Below are positions 14,613 through 26,492 of a stretch of 64,000 nucleotides of DNA, in pieces. Position 1 is the first letter of the stretch. Each line of letters starts with the position of its first letter. The stretch spans positions 92,631,580 to 92,695,579 of the forward strand of contig CM047425.1 in the NCBI GenBank assembly GCA_026168455.1, written 5' to 3'. Position numbers and translations under genes: made by a program. The notes beneath the pieces were generated by a model that was not told the origin of the DNA, did no database searches, and saw nothing but the letters and a program-made list of their open reading frames with translations. Source of the DNA: Theocolax elegans. Its lineage: Eukaryota; Arthropoda; Insecta; Hymenoptera; Cerocephalidae.

Positions 14613-15999
14613 TATTATAATTATACCAAATTGAATTTCAAAAGTGAGGTTAATAGGAAGTTTACAAGAAACTGTATTACTTAATACATTTCTGATATTA
14701 TTTTAATAAAGCAAAATACTAAATTTGTTATTTTTTATAAATATGTAAAAAGATCGACTATACTTACACGTTTACGCAAACAAATTGTTTCGACTAACCG
14801 AAAGTGTATAAGTAATAACTGCAAAAATCCGTTTGCTTTACATGTTTTTTCCACGAAATTGCAGCTCACCTATCAACAATTATAAACGTTTAAACCATTT
14901 TCCACGCATGTTTCGGCTATTTTAAATTATTTGACCTTCCACGCTCAGGCGGCTCGGGGCATGCGCGTAACAATCGGTGCCAACCTAATTCAAGAACTTT
15001 GTTGACGGTCGTGCACACACATTGACGCTAACCTAACCAAAAAAGAAGAATTTTAGAAAACAACACAACTAAGATTAGTAGAGTGAAAATACATAATTGA
15101 TGTTTCAAAATTAAGTGTAAATTTGTGTTTATTATAATATTTCTTTAGTGAGCGTGTTGTATGCTGATTTATATATATAGTGAATTGAAAAAACATTAGA
15201 CACTCATTTAATCCAATGTGATCTTAATAATATATTCAGTGTTTCTTTACATATTACTTTATAAGATAAATAAAATGTCACTTCATATTTGATTAAAGTA
15301 AACATGGATTTATATTTATTCTATAATGCCATTTATAGTTCTTAAATTGTTTAAAATATAAGTTGTAAAGTCTCAATTTATTTATATTAACTGCATGTAT
15401 AAATATTACTAAATATCTTATCCGTAATGCCTTTTCTTTTAGTAATATTTTCTGATTTTTCTTCTTTTTGTTTTATATTTATTATATAAATAAGTAAAGT
15501 ACTATTTGCAATAGGAAATGTAATATTAAATAAAGCTTCGCTTCTTACTTAATTTTATCAATTATAAATATTACTGTATTGTAATAAACATTATTTTTTT
15601 AATTGGTTGACAACTAAGTGACATATTTATTTGATCTAATGCTAACTTGGAGCACCATGCATCAATTATTTGAGTCATAAATATGTTAATAGCTTATATA
15701 TACAAATTATGATAGTGTTTTTTTTTGTTTTAAAGCCAAATTAGCATTGAATAAATTAAATTTAAAATACAACTTAAGAGTAATTTAAAATATTGCGTAT
15801 TTTATAGATACTTACCAATCAATATCTCATTTATACATCTTCTCTGGAGTCCTAAACTGTATTTAAAATTTGTATTGTACTTTTCTTTTAATTGTTTGAT
15901 TATGTAGCCGTACAATAAAATTATTAATTTATAAAATTATACATTATACTATTAGTTAACTGAAAGTGTAAATTATAATTCTAATTTTCTTTTAACTGC
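14613..15999. other. AT-rich spacer between transposon genes
   Basis: No open frame of note. It contains the 5-prime flank of the DUF4806 gene and the 3-prime flank of the transposase gene. A slightly GC-richer patch at about 14930-15030 could hold the DUF4806 promoter, but no clear TATA or initiator stands out. Confidence 0.5.
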
Positions 16000-18061
16000 T
16001 TAATGAATTAGCGGCACAACAAAAATTCGTTGCTTGTCAATAGATGAGAAATTTAAATGGAATTTTATTAATTTGCGGTGCACCATAGTAATGTCTACAT
16101 AGATTTTATCTTGTGACCTTTCTTCTTCTACCTCATAACTATTTAATAGTGCTGAATCACATGGATAGTTAAAAATGGAATCCTTTATTTTATATTTTGT
16201 GATTTGTAAAACAAATCTTTCACCAAAGTGCATAATTTTATAAATTTTTGCAACGATGCCGTTATGCAATAAAATTGTATTGTCAGGATGTTTAATAGTT
16301 AAGTAATTTTGTTGATAATTGATTGCAATAATTCCTTTTAAAACGCTTTCTTTAATAACAAATATTTGTTTTGGTAATTCCGGTACTTGATTTAATATCT
16401 CTCTTTCAACATGTATGCGTCTACAATACTGAGCAATTTTTCTGTGAGGAGAATGTAAAAAGTGTTTTATTTTTCCTAATTCACTTTCATATGGAAATGC
16501 ACTTATGGAATTTAAATCAGTTTGAAAATTTTTTACATCATCTGCTAGATGGGTTAAATTATGTACATTTAGTGTAATGAATGTTGGTTCATAAAAAGTT
16601 CTCGATTGCTTAACAAATATGTTTAAATATTCTTTAGCTTGGTCAATGTAATCAATAGCATTGACGCTTGACAACATTCTACATGCTGTATGAAGTAACA
16701 ACAAATGCTTGTACAAATGATTATTTAATAGTTTTTTTTAGTACAATTGGAGCGCAATAGAGTAAAAAAAATCTTAATTCTACAGCTTTATACTTATCAT
16801 ACGAGTCAGTAGATCTAAGCTTTCTGTGAAATTCATGTGGAATATCAGACTTTATAAACTCAGTTCGACGATTAAGCTCACTTTTCTGATTAGCGCTTAT
16901 CCTTGTTTTGTTTCCTATCATCCAACGTTCAAACAATCTAGCCATCACTCCTAAGTAAATAAGATGCATAGGATCTAGTACAAATTGATTCACTAAATCT
17001 AAATTTTCAATTGCAAGTAAAGGAGAAGCACTGTTATGATGATTCACATCAGAAAATTGTCTAAAACGTTTATTATCTCTGCTCTGACAATTAAGCCCAA
17101 GAAAAACAACAGTATGATCAATCGTTTGCCCTTTTACTTCACATCTCTCACAAGCATCAAATGACATATGGCCTTTAATACATTTTAAGAATGCTCGAGC
17201 AGGGGTATCACAAATAAAACATCTAATCCTTATTAAAAATTTTTTAGAATTAATAATGAGACCATTTGAAAGTAAATCATTTAACTCAACAATGAATTGC
17301 TTCATGTATTCTTCAACTGATTTTGGTTTACCGTGACCATCAAATACGCAACTGGAAATGGCTTATAAATATCTGGTTGATAATGAATTTTACATAAAAT
17401 AGGCCAAAAAGTGGAAGGACTTGATTTGTGAAATTTAGCACCATCACAATTAAAATCAATTTGAATTAAATTATTTGTATGTAATTTAGCATTAATGCAT
17501 GATAAAATTCCTTTCCTTAAACCTAAATAGGCAAATTGTCCTTTTAAATTATCTGCATCAATCATACTGTCAACTACATACTGTGCTTCTGTTGTTCGCA
17601 AAAAGTTTTAGAATTCTTAGGGAGTTGTGGTAATAATCGTTCTTTTAAAATACATAACAGTGAGTCTAAGTGAACGTTAGGTATTCTAGATACCACTGCC
17701 CATTCTCTCAGAGCTGTCACTTCTGGTGCTTCATCAGTCTTTAGCACTTTATCACAATCAGTGACTTCCTCTTCGGATTCAGTGTTTCCTTCAGAAAGTT
17801 CACTTCCACTGTCATCATTAATGACATTCCATTCATTATGAATAGCACTAATATCATCTGAATCTTCATTATCACTTGCTTCATCCACATAATATCCAGT
17901 ACACTGCTCATATTGCTGTTTTTCTACATACTCTTGATTTGTACTACAATTCTCATTTGCACATTAACACTTAATTTAGCATTGTCTAATTTTTTTAACT
18001 TCTTTGCAAGAAACCGATATTTTTGCACACGTTTGGTGCTACTTTTACTTCCAGAACTCAT
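16000..18061 (-). CDS. Tnp2-like transposase, interrupted by four frame breaks
   Basis: An intronless reading of about 690 codons, from ATG at 18061 to the stop at 16002-16000. In order it has a basic N-terminus (RVQKYRFLAKKLKK), an acidic Ser/Glu-rich stretch, LREWAVVSRIPNVHLDSLL, a block with CDGAKFHKSS and FWPIL, FDGHGKP, the Cys pairs in CFICDTPARAFLKCIKGH and SFDACERCEVKG, HHNSASPLL, VLDPMHLIYLGV, IPHEFHRKLRS, and the C-terminal FVVPLIH. These blocks and their order match the large animal family annotated as Tnp2/CACTA-like transposases, as I recall it. Frame breaks fall near 17960, at the A5 run 17600-17604, near 17341-17349 and at the T8 run 16732-16739. Each needs only one base added or removed, and no stop codon lies inside the in-frame pieces. 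It would act by cutting and pasting the element; catalytic acidic residues were not assigned. Confidence 0.8.
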
Positions 18062-18147
18062 TGCTTAATTTATTTTATTTGTTAAAATTTTTAACTTAAT
18101 CGCACATTCATCTTTATGTCAATCATTTATTGCCATTTAGAGGTTAG

Positions 18148-18480
18148 GTTCCCTAGTAGAAATTTAGTTTTGAGGTTAGCTAAAAACAGTTATTGGGTAT
18201 TAATTACGAATTCATTGGCCATTTTTATCGCATAGCCAGTTTTTGGTCAAAAAAACGCTACGTAAATGCTTTAAAAAAAATTGCTCATTTTTAATCAAAT
18301 GGCCAGTTTCTGGTAAAAAAAAGGGTTACATAAATGCTTTCATTTATACTAGGAACCCAATAGAAATTAAGCATTCTAAGGTTAGCAGAATGCATTTTTT
18401 GGGCATTAACAATGGAGTTATTAGCCATTTTTGACAAAATGGCCAGTTTCTAGTCAAAAACGTTTTATGAATGGTTGATA
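18148..18480. repeat. Subterminal direct repeats of the transposon
   Basis: Three diverged units of roughly 50 bp containing (G/A)GCCA, CCAGTTTCTGGT-like and AAAACGNTACGTAAATG-like segments lie at about 18217, 18301 and 18441. A further TIR-like CCCTAGTAGAAAT at 18151 is inverted relative to the one ending at 18895, and a weaker copy lies near 18341-18366. This could be the binding array for the transposase, or one or two short non-autonomous copies nested at the end. Confidence 0.6.
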
Positions 18481-18895
18481 GGCCGCTAACCTCGAAACCC
18501 AAACATTTTGAGTTTGCGATATGCGAGATAAAAAGAGCAATGTCAAATAATATTAAAAAACCATTAAATAAGGACATTTCCTATATCAAAGTAAGTATTT
18601 ATATTCCTATAAAATATTTTGAAATTTAGCATTAAATGTGCAAAAAGTGGGAGTATAATCACTTATAGTCATGGGCATTTTCTGCTCATTTAAGTAACAT
18701 TAAAAGTGCATATGTTTTTGATGGCTATTTCATAGTCTTTTCTTAGTTTCTATAAAAAGTATATAATTTCCTACATTAATGATTGATAATAATTGTACGG
18801 TTTTTGGCCATTTTAATAAACATTATTTTGTCCCATTTATTTTTAGTCATAAACTAGTTTCCTGACTAGTATAAATGTTCTGATTTCTACTAGGG

Positions 18896-21800
18896 GACAA
18901 AAGGTAGTATTTTAATAAAATTTTCCTGAATAATGAACGACATATTTTGTTTTTAGCTATTACCATTTTTAAGGCTCGAAATACCACCACCAAGAAATAT
19001 ATCGTGCCTGACAATTACCGTACTCGATACGGTAAATTTGACTGAAAAATGTTCTCCAATGTATATATCATATGATCCAGGGCAGCTTTTTATTCAACTT
19101 ACGTGATTACTCGATACTCCGATCTGGTTTCCGACTCATACTCTTTCTTTTGACTACGAGTTTTTTTTTCACGTACAGGTAACTGGGTATGATTATTCCT
19201 TTCTTTTCACTGCCGGCATTTAATTTTCTGATCTTTTCTTTACTCTAGAGTTGTAACGTGACTGGCGGTGTGATCTTTTTTTTCCATTACTGTTTCAAAA
19301 TGGATGTTAGTTCACGAGGTGCTAATAATTTAATTAGGTAGAATTTTAAAATATTCGAGATTCTAATGAAAAAATTATTAATAACTTGGATGTTTTATAT
19401 ATTTTCCAGTTGTATTAGACGATGCATATCTCGTTCGGTAATGAAGAGAATGCTGACGCATTCATAAATGGTAAGAATGTTACGAAAAAACTAATAAATC
19501 TCTCCGTATATTAATTAGAAATAGATTAGAAATAAATGTATACGCACATTGACTATTGATATTTTTGTCTCTGATTTAATTATAGATGAAGTAGGTAGAG
19601 ACTTTATTTTATGGATAGGTCACATTGTGCGAATAGTAATTAATTGAATAATATTACTACGTTTTAAAGTTAATTGTCTGTAGCGAAAATGAAGAGAAAG
19701 AGAAAGTAAAAATATGCGATATATATCTAATATGTATATCTTCAACTGAATTAACCATTGATTGTTAATGGGGCCTTTCTAAAATGTATTTACATAAACT
19801 ATTATTTCAAGTCAAACTGTTCACTATGCGGTAAACAGCAGGAACGTAATGCATATACGATGCTATGCAACTATGTAGATGTATATATATGAACACGACA
19901 ATAATTAATAAAGTTGATTAGACCTTCGGAGTCTTATAAAATTTATCAAAATTGCGATCGATTTTAACGTGGTCGGTATAGTCGCGCTATCAATTCGGCC
20001 ATCGTCCAGTTCAAGACAGTATCGGGCGTATGGTACTACTACTAGTGAACAAGCGAACAAGCGTGCGCACGCGAGTCAGGCTTATAGACTGCTCAGACTG
20101 AGCAATTGTGAAATCAAGAAAATTACCAAGGACGAGTAGGAACGCGTTTGCTTTCTCACTCTGTCGCGATTGAGTTATTTTTGTTGTTATGGCGCTCGTG
20201 GTATTTTGTTCCATAGTCGTGAAATCAACGAGCATATGCCTCGATATGGGGAAAAAATTACGAGGATATATACCGTCAATGAATTATGGTATTTACTCCG
20301 TTTCGCGAGAGACTCCAAGCATTAAGATGATGATTGATGAGTTATGATGATAGACTTTTTTTCTTCTTACCTTTCTCATCGTTATTGTGAATGTAATAGA
20401 AAAGGTCTATTAACTCTAGGAGGCAAAGACCATTGTTAATCAATTTTTATTATTTAAGATTCTGTTTTATATTTATTTATTAATTATTTATTCGATTGTT
20501 CTCTACTCGTTGTATATAATTTCTTTCGATCCACTAAACTATCACCAATTTTATTTAAATGTATACAATTGTCAAAAAAATGTAATACTCACTTTACACT
20601 TTGCGTGTATATAGTTTAATAACGAAACTATTTTTTATTTATGTGTACAATAATCCAAAGAAACATAAGGTTGATACATTTGTTAATTCAATGCATGCAG
20701 TGGAGATAGTGTTTATTGTAATACCCTTACGTAATATTAGTTAATTATTTTCAATGTATACTATATATACATATAATAAATTTTATTACCTGTAAGTGAC
20801 AGATTAATATTTTAGATTCAGCACTTAATTATCAGCGTAAAATAGAGTTCTAATGATAATAGTGAAGCTGAAAAAGAGAACCGTAAACAGAAAGTGCAAT
20901 CGAGAAAATGCAGTCGCAACATTAAGTTAAACACGTACGATAAATTTTGAAGAAAAATCGTGCAGTCGAAAATACACGCAAGCAAGAGTCGTCGACAAAT
21001 TATCAGTGGAAAATTACTAGACACCCTGAGGCGGGCTTTTTGAAGTGATCGTTGTACACTCGGTTTAAAATGTATGGCTTTTCTGCACTAGCAGCACACG
21101 TCGACGTGCAGTAAGCAATACTTAATTATGTATCCAACGTTACTTATATACATACGCACTCTCGAGCATCGAGTGAGTTAGGAGATTTGGGAAAGAAGAA
21201 AAAAAAATTATATATAACTCCGTGGATAATAAACCCGAGGCAACATTACTGTCCTCGTACTTTACATTTATTGCACTCTTAAGTAGTTGATGAAACTACT
21301 TCCAGGGGTTTTCATTTTTTTTTCTTCTTTTTACTACTTTCTCGATATTTTCTTTTCTTCTCCAGACATTTTCGGATAGATTGAATGACTTTCACAGAAT
21401 TATGCATTAAACAAGGGTTAACTAAATTTTAAACTTTAAATGTAAATACTGACATTTACAATTTAGTTTCGCCAAAATACAATTAATACAGAATTATCAA
21501 ATACAATTAAAAATCTTTGTCGTATAAAATGCAATTTTTTATTCTCTCGAATAAAAATTGTTTGTACGACAAATATGTATACGAGATCGAAGAAGCAGCT
21601 AAGAATACATGTTTATGATAAAAGAAATTTTTACGTAAGGCATGTAAATAAAAAGCCGAAGTTTATATGGAATTACACAGCTGGAAATGATTATCATCAG
21701 GTTATTAAATTACATCGTTATTTGAATTATATCTTTAATAAATTGTAATTATCGTATATTCATAAAGAAACAATCAAGAACCTTCGTTTAACCGTGTTTT

Positions 21801-24800
21801 TTCTCTCATTTACCTACTGGTACTTCGAATTATTTTTCCGAAGCGTGCGAAACTTATCGCTATGATTTACAATCGTACCCGGTAAAACAGCAAATGAGAA
21901 AACGTTTTTCAGTAAAGCTATATAATTACGACCATTGAGCATGATGTAAAGTTATTTTTACAAATGAGATTAAAAGAACAATGCTGAAGGGAATGAGCAA
22001 AAAAATATTATAATTCGTGAATCCCTCGTAGGCATCGAAATACATATATGTACGTACGAGTATAACGTACACGTTTATATATGGGTTTATTACATCTCAT
22101 TTATTTTTACAACTCAGAATTGTGGTAGATTTACCAATATCCTGCTCCACTTATAATTTGTAAATGGTTTTCAAATCGTAATGTTAGTTATTCTTAATTT
22201 TCATTTTTAAAATTTTTGTTAAAAATATTAAGGACACCAAAATTTACAAAAACGTCAAAGTATTTTTTCGTAGATAAATAGCTTCATTTTTGACCATAAA
22301 AGATAATTTTCAAAATTTATAGGGTGAAACTGAAGTTAGATAAAAATTTAACTACATCAATTGGTCCATTTACCAAGTATTAGTCAGTTAAGTGGGTAGC
22401 AAAGTCTCAGTTTAAGTTCACAGTTTAGGTTCAACGTAAAAAAACTTGCTAATTCACGTGAATAAAAGTGATGCAATTTCCATATTTAACATACGGATAC
22501 ACGTGGACATTCACTATGATTACAATTATTAATTACAGTATTGCCATTTTCATTGGAACAGTCGTTGTCATTTATTTACAACAATCATTACGTACGTGAG
22601 ATGTAAATTGTTGATGTGAAAAAATATTCCATACGTGCCTGAATATCTAAAAAAATGGGGTATCTTCCGCAGTGTATATTATAAGTTACACGTTGTAATA
22701 CTTAATTTTTCGTATAAATATCTCCAATGTATATTTTAAAAATATTTAACAAAAAACGAATAAGTGTAAGTAATTATGAATTACATACATGTCCAGAAAT
22801 ACTGCGTAAACCAAGATAACTTTCCTCATATGTATGCTCAAGTATAAATAAATTTAGTATAAATTGAGAAGACTTGTTTTCATTAATACAATACTCATCA
22901 AACACCCTTTCCCTTCTTTCAAATTCGAGGTGGTATTTTATCCGAACAAGCAATTGCCATCGAAGATAAGTGTAAGAGTGCGCGAACGAGGAGAATGTCA
23001 ACAGCTCGTGAACCCAGTAAATGCAGACGTGTATCGTTTTCTAAATTCAGGAAAAGAAACAACGCAAGAGAGGCGAAAATGCGAGGTAAAAGCAAAAATG
23101 CACCGTAGAAAGGAGGTAAAACGCAATTCGAAGAAGCAAAAAAAATGGAAAACGCCGTTGCCCAAAAAGGAAAAAAATAACCCTTCGATGCAACGTGGCA
23201 TACCAGCGCGTATCTTTTTCAGGGGTACTCGGCCTTGCCGAGGTCCTCCACCCGGTGTAAAAGCGTCAATAGCCCGAAAATGTATGACGCAAGCCCCAAC
23301 GAAGTAAACAGCGCCACAAAAAAAAAGAACTTTTAAATTATTTGCTCTCTGGCGCTAATGATAACGCTATTAAAATTCCTCGATTTACTCGTTCATTTTC
23401 GTAATTCATTCTCACGTATCAATGCTCGCGACTGATTTTATTAATTTTTTATTTATGTCAGTCTTTACAGTGACTCTGATATTCTTTTATTCACTCGGCT
23501 ACTAGTTAATTGTGATTTATTACTCAATGCATTATTTATATTAAATACTAAATGCTTTTAATATATATAATAATTATATCTTTTACATGTATTTCTACTG
23601 AAAACTATCCTCAAAATAAGTAAATATTAGAAATTCAAATATTATTTTATTTATTTGAAATTAATTCTTTGTAGAGCCTTATTTACGAACTTTCACATTC
23701 TCCAAACTTTTCGAATTTGGGCAAACATTGATTACATTTCGTTGGTAATATTTTGCTCTCGAATAAAATCCGGAATTTCGGGGCTGTAAGGACGTTCGTT
23801 GACTCTTGCTTCGAGGCACTATTAACTCTGAACCGGTAAAATAATGATTCTCTGCCAATCTTTTTTAACCAATTAATGTACAAACAATCCTCAGCTGATC
23901 TCATCGAAATTATTATTTCCTCTCTCTCTCTTCTTAAATTACTTTCTCTCGATGTTTAATCGAACGTTTTATTTATGAACGCATATCTTAGAAATAATTA
24001 GAATCTGATGTTCGGTAACAATAGCACTCTTACAATGAGTTCAATGCAATAATACTTTAAATGGATATTGAATAATCAATGAGTTTAGATAAATAGTGTA
24101 AACATTTGTTATATAAACGTTAATAATCATCACTAAGAAAATCAAAATTGCCATTTAAATGAAAAATGATTCTTAATATATATCTGATCTAATAACTTCT
24201 GAACCAATAATCCATTTCTAATGCAATGTCAGTGCATCATGGTAGTGTAATAATGCAATGATAGTATCAAGCACTGTATAGAAAACCTCAACAATCTTGT
24301 GGTTTGTCAAATCGCTTACTTATAGCTACTGGATAACAAAGTATGTCTTGACGTGTATCACTGAGGGACCACAACTCAATCCACCCTGACAGCTGCAATC
24401 TCGAAAACTACGTAATGATACTTATTTCCTCTATTTTTACTGTGGTTTTAATCATCAGTTGATTAAACAGATTTTTCTTTTTTTACTACGGAAAGAAGTG
24501 TATGCGCACATATATAATTGATTATAATACATTAATGCGCAATTTAAATAATAATTTGATAATAACAATTAATTATCATTGATGCTTTATTATTATCAGA
24601 ATCTTACATAAGAAAGGCTTGCTCTAATAAAGTGATATCAAAAGAAGTATGTATTTAACAATGAGATTTCATACGTCTTGCGTTTCATTTGAGAGAACGG
24701 TAATTAAGCTTAAATCACGAACTATCGTATAATTACCGTGTTTTAAATTCAAGTTATTCAACCTGATACGGTTTTATTTTTATTATTCATTTCCTTTTTA

Positions 24801-25600
24801 TCATCCTTGCCTTTTCTCTTTTCTTTAAATTTCAAGTTTCTTTACATAAATGGTGTATAATAACAGCAGAAAAAGATGAAATTCTTTGAACGTACATGTG
24901 TATACTTTTTGCGCTCGTTATTAACTGAAGACATTCTTCTCGATAAAAGTTTAAACGACCTTCGACTGTTGTGAATTCTGTAACGTTTTAAGATAAGTTT
25001 TGTTCTGAGGACTGATTTTACTGAGAGACGTGTAATTTGATAGTAATCGCGCTGATTCGATGATTCAAAAAAGCTGTTTTGCTTATGCACTGGACAAACT
25101 GTTTCTCTTCATGGAAAACAAAATGTTGTGGAAAACGGCACTGTAACATAAAGTGAAGAATCTTGCGAATGTCTTTTTAGACGATCAAATTTCGAAGCTA
25201 ATTATCCTTCGATAAATCACTTGTACATTTATTTCAGCTGTTTTACTGTAATTGGTAAAATAAAAGCTGCGCGTGCGGTTATATTTACCATTTCGGATTG
25301 AAGTTAAATTTACATTTATTATCGATCGCGTACTGGCATAATGACACTTAATGTGAATGTAAATTTTCCTTAATATTACCTACTATTAATACGATAAAAT
25401 TTAAAAAATTTGAGGGAACCTTCATGATTTAAATATATACCTAACTAAAGTTATTAATTGAATTAGAATTTTAAAGTAAAATTAAAGTGTTTTAGAATGC
25501 ATAGATAACTTAAGAAAACAATATTAATTATATACTAACGATACTTTTATAATATCACTATAATTACTTCTTCACCCAAGCCACCCGAAATGTCTAGTTT
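18896..25600. other. Gene-poor DNA
   Basis: No supported gene. A CpG-richer patch lies at about 19970-20240. A Lys/Arg-rich open frame of 147 codons at 22864-23307 on the plus strand falls in purine-rich DNA, matches nothing I recognise and is probably chance. The rest is AT-rich with short palindromes only. Confidence 0.5.
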
Positions 25601-25616
25601 ATTGTCTTCAAACGCG

Positions 25617-26240
25617 GAAGTAAAATTGTATTCTATTCCCTTGGGAATAAAGTAAAATTTTATTCCCTGTAATCATTTTTCATTCCAATGACTCATTTTT
25701 TTTAGACCCCGCGTTAACATTACCGTTAATATAAAAATAGTTGCAAATACATTTTCAGTTAAGATTTGAAATTTTTTGAGATATGGACCTAAAAAAATGT
25801 AGTAAAAGCAGGAAAATTTAAATTGACATACACAATAAAAAACCTTTAATTATTATTGGTGTCAAATAAAATGACCTTTTTCAGGATGGTTTGCACGAAA
25901 AATGTTATATACACTTCGAGAGTAAAAGGCCTCGCTAGAGCTCGGGAAGACACTCACATACGCGGGATAATTTTACTGCTTTACGTGCATAAATAAATAT
26001 TTCACCTTGATCATCTGAAAAGTTCTCTTTATTGACCTCATCGAAGGGAGTAAAACCACAATTTATTCCCTCAATCACCTTATTCGTTGTACACTCGCAT
26101 CATTACCTGTGTAATTATTTCATTTCTCGCACACACAGTTTACTCTTCGTACTCATACTTTAGAATCTGTATATCATTTACTTGAACCGTACATTAAATT
26201 TAAGAGAAAAAAATTAGAACCTTAGAAAAAAATAAGTATA
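25617..26240. repeat. Degenerate repeat cluster with ATTCCC palindromes
   Basis: The segment contains the palindrome GGGAATAAA/TTTATTCCC at 25643-25667 and several other ATTCCCT/GGGAGTAAA motifs, for example near 26045-26072. A segment at about 25860 (GTCAAATAAAATGACC) resembles one at about 26248 (GTCGAATAAAGTGGCC) in direct orientation. It is probably decayed MITE sequence. Confidence 0.45.
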
Positions 26241-26492
26241 TTTGAATTGTCGAATAAAGTGGCCTTTAAAATGATCAGGGTGAAAGGTTTTATAAGAAGA
26301 AGCGCCTATTTTACTCTGTTGGTTATAATAGTATATTATGCAACGTATAGGGCGAAAATATAAGATTTTTCCCGCGGATGGGTTTACTGCTCAAACACAC
26401 GAGGAAAAAATGTTCTCGCGAGAGCAGTAATTGCCCGAGGGATAAATTTATTTTCGCCACATGTAGCATGTAGTTTTTTATTCGACATTTGA
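26241..26492. repeat. Nested inverted-repeat (MITE-like) element
   Basis: The outer inverted repeat is TTTGAATTGTCGAATAAA at 26241-26258 against the complement of 26475-26492. Inside it is a second imperfect hairpin, 26351-26458, with roughly 45-bp arms that begin GGCGAAAATA and meet in a short A-rich loop. No coding capacity. It is a typical layout of a non-autonomous DNA transposon with internal palindromes. Confidence 0.65.

Larger units (their letters stand above)
10532..18895 (-). mobile_element. Candidate ~8.4-kb DNA transposon (Tnp2-like + DUF4806)
   Basis: Two genes on the minus strand, a Tnp2-like transposase and a DUF4806-type protein, lie between similar inverted ends. The left end at 10532 starts CCCTGGTGGAAAC. 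The right end, read on the minus strand from 18895, starts CCCTAGTAGAAAT, and similarity continues for about 30 bp. A 2-bp GA flanks both ends (10530-10531 and 18896-18897), a possible target-site duplication. GGCCA-centred subterminal motifs recur at the left (10570, 10602, 10820) and right (18217, 18301, 18423, 18441, about 18807). AAAAACGTTTNATNAA-like motifs occur inverted at the two ends. CACTA/EnSpm elements use subterminal repeats in this way, but these termini are not CACTA. The exact right end is uncertain because an extra TIR-like copy sits at 18151. Confidence 0.6.

Noticed and set aside
22864..23307. 147-codon plus-strand ORF rich in Lys and Arg
   Set aside because: It lies in purine-rich DNA with no domain, signal or flanking exons. 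Composition explains the basic product.
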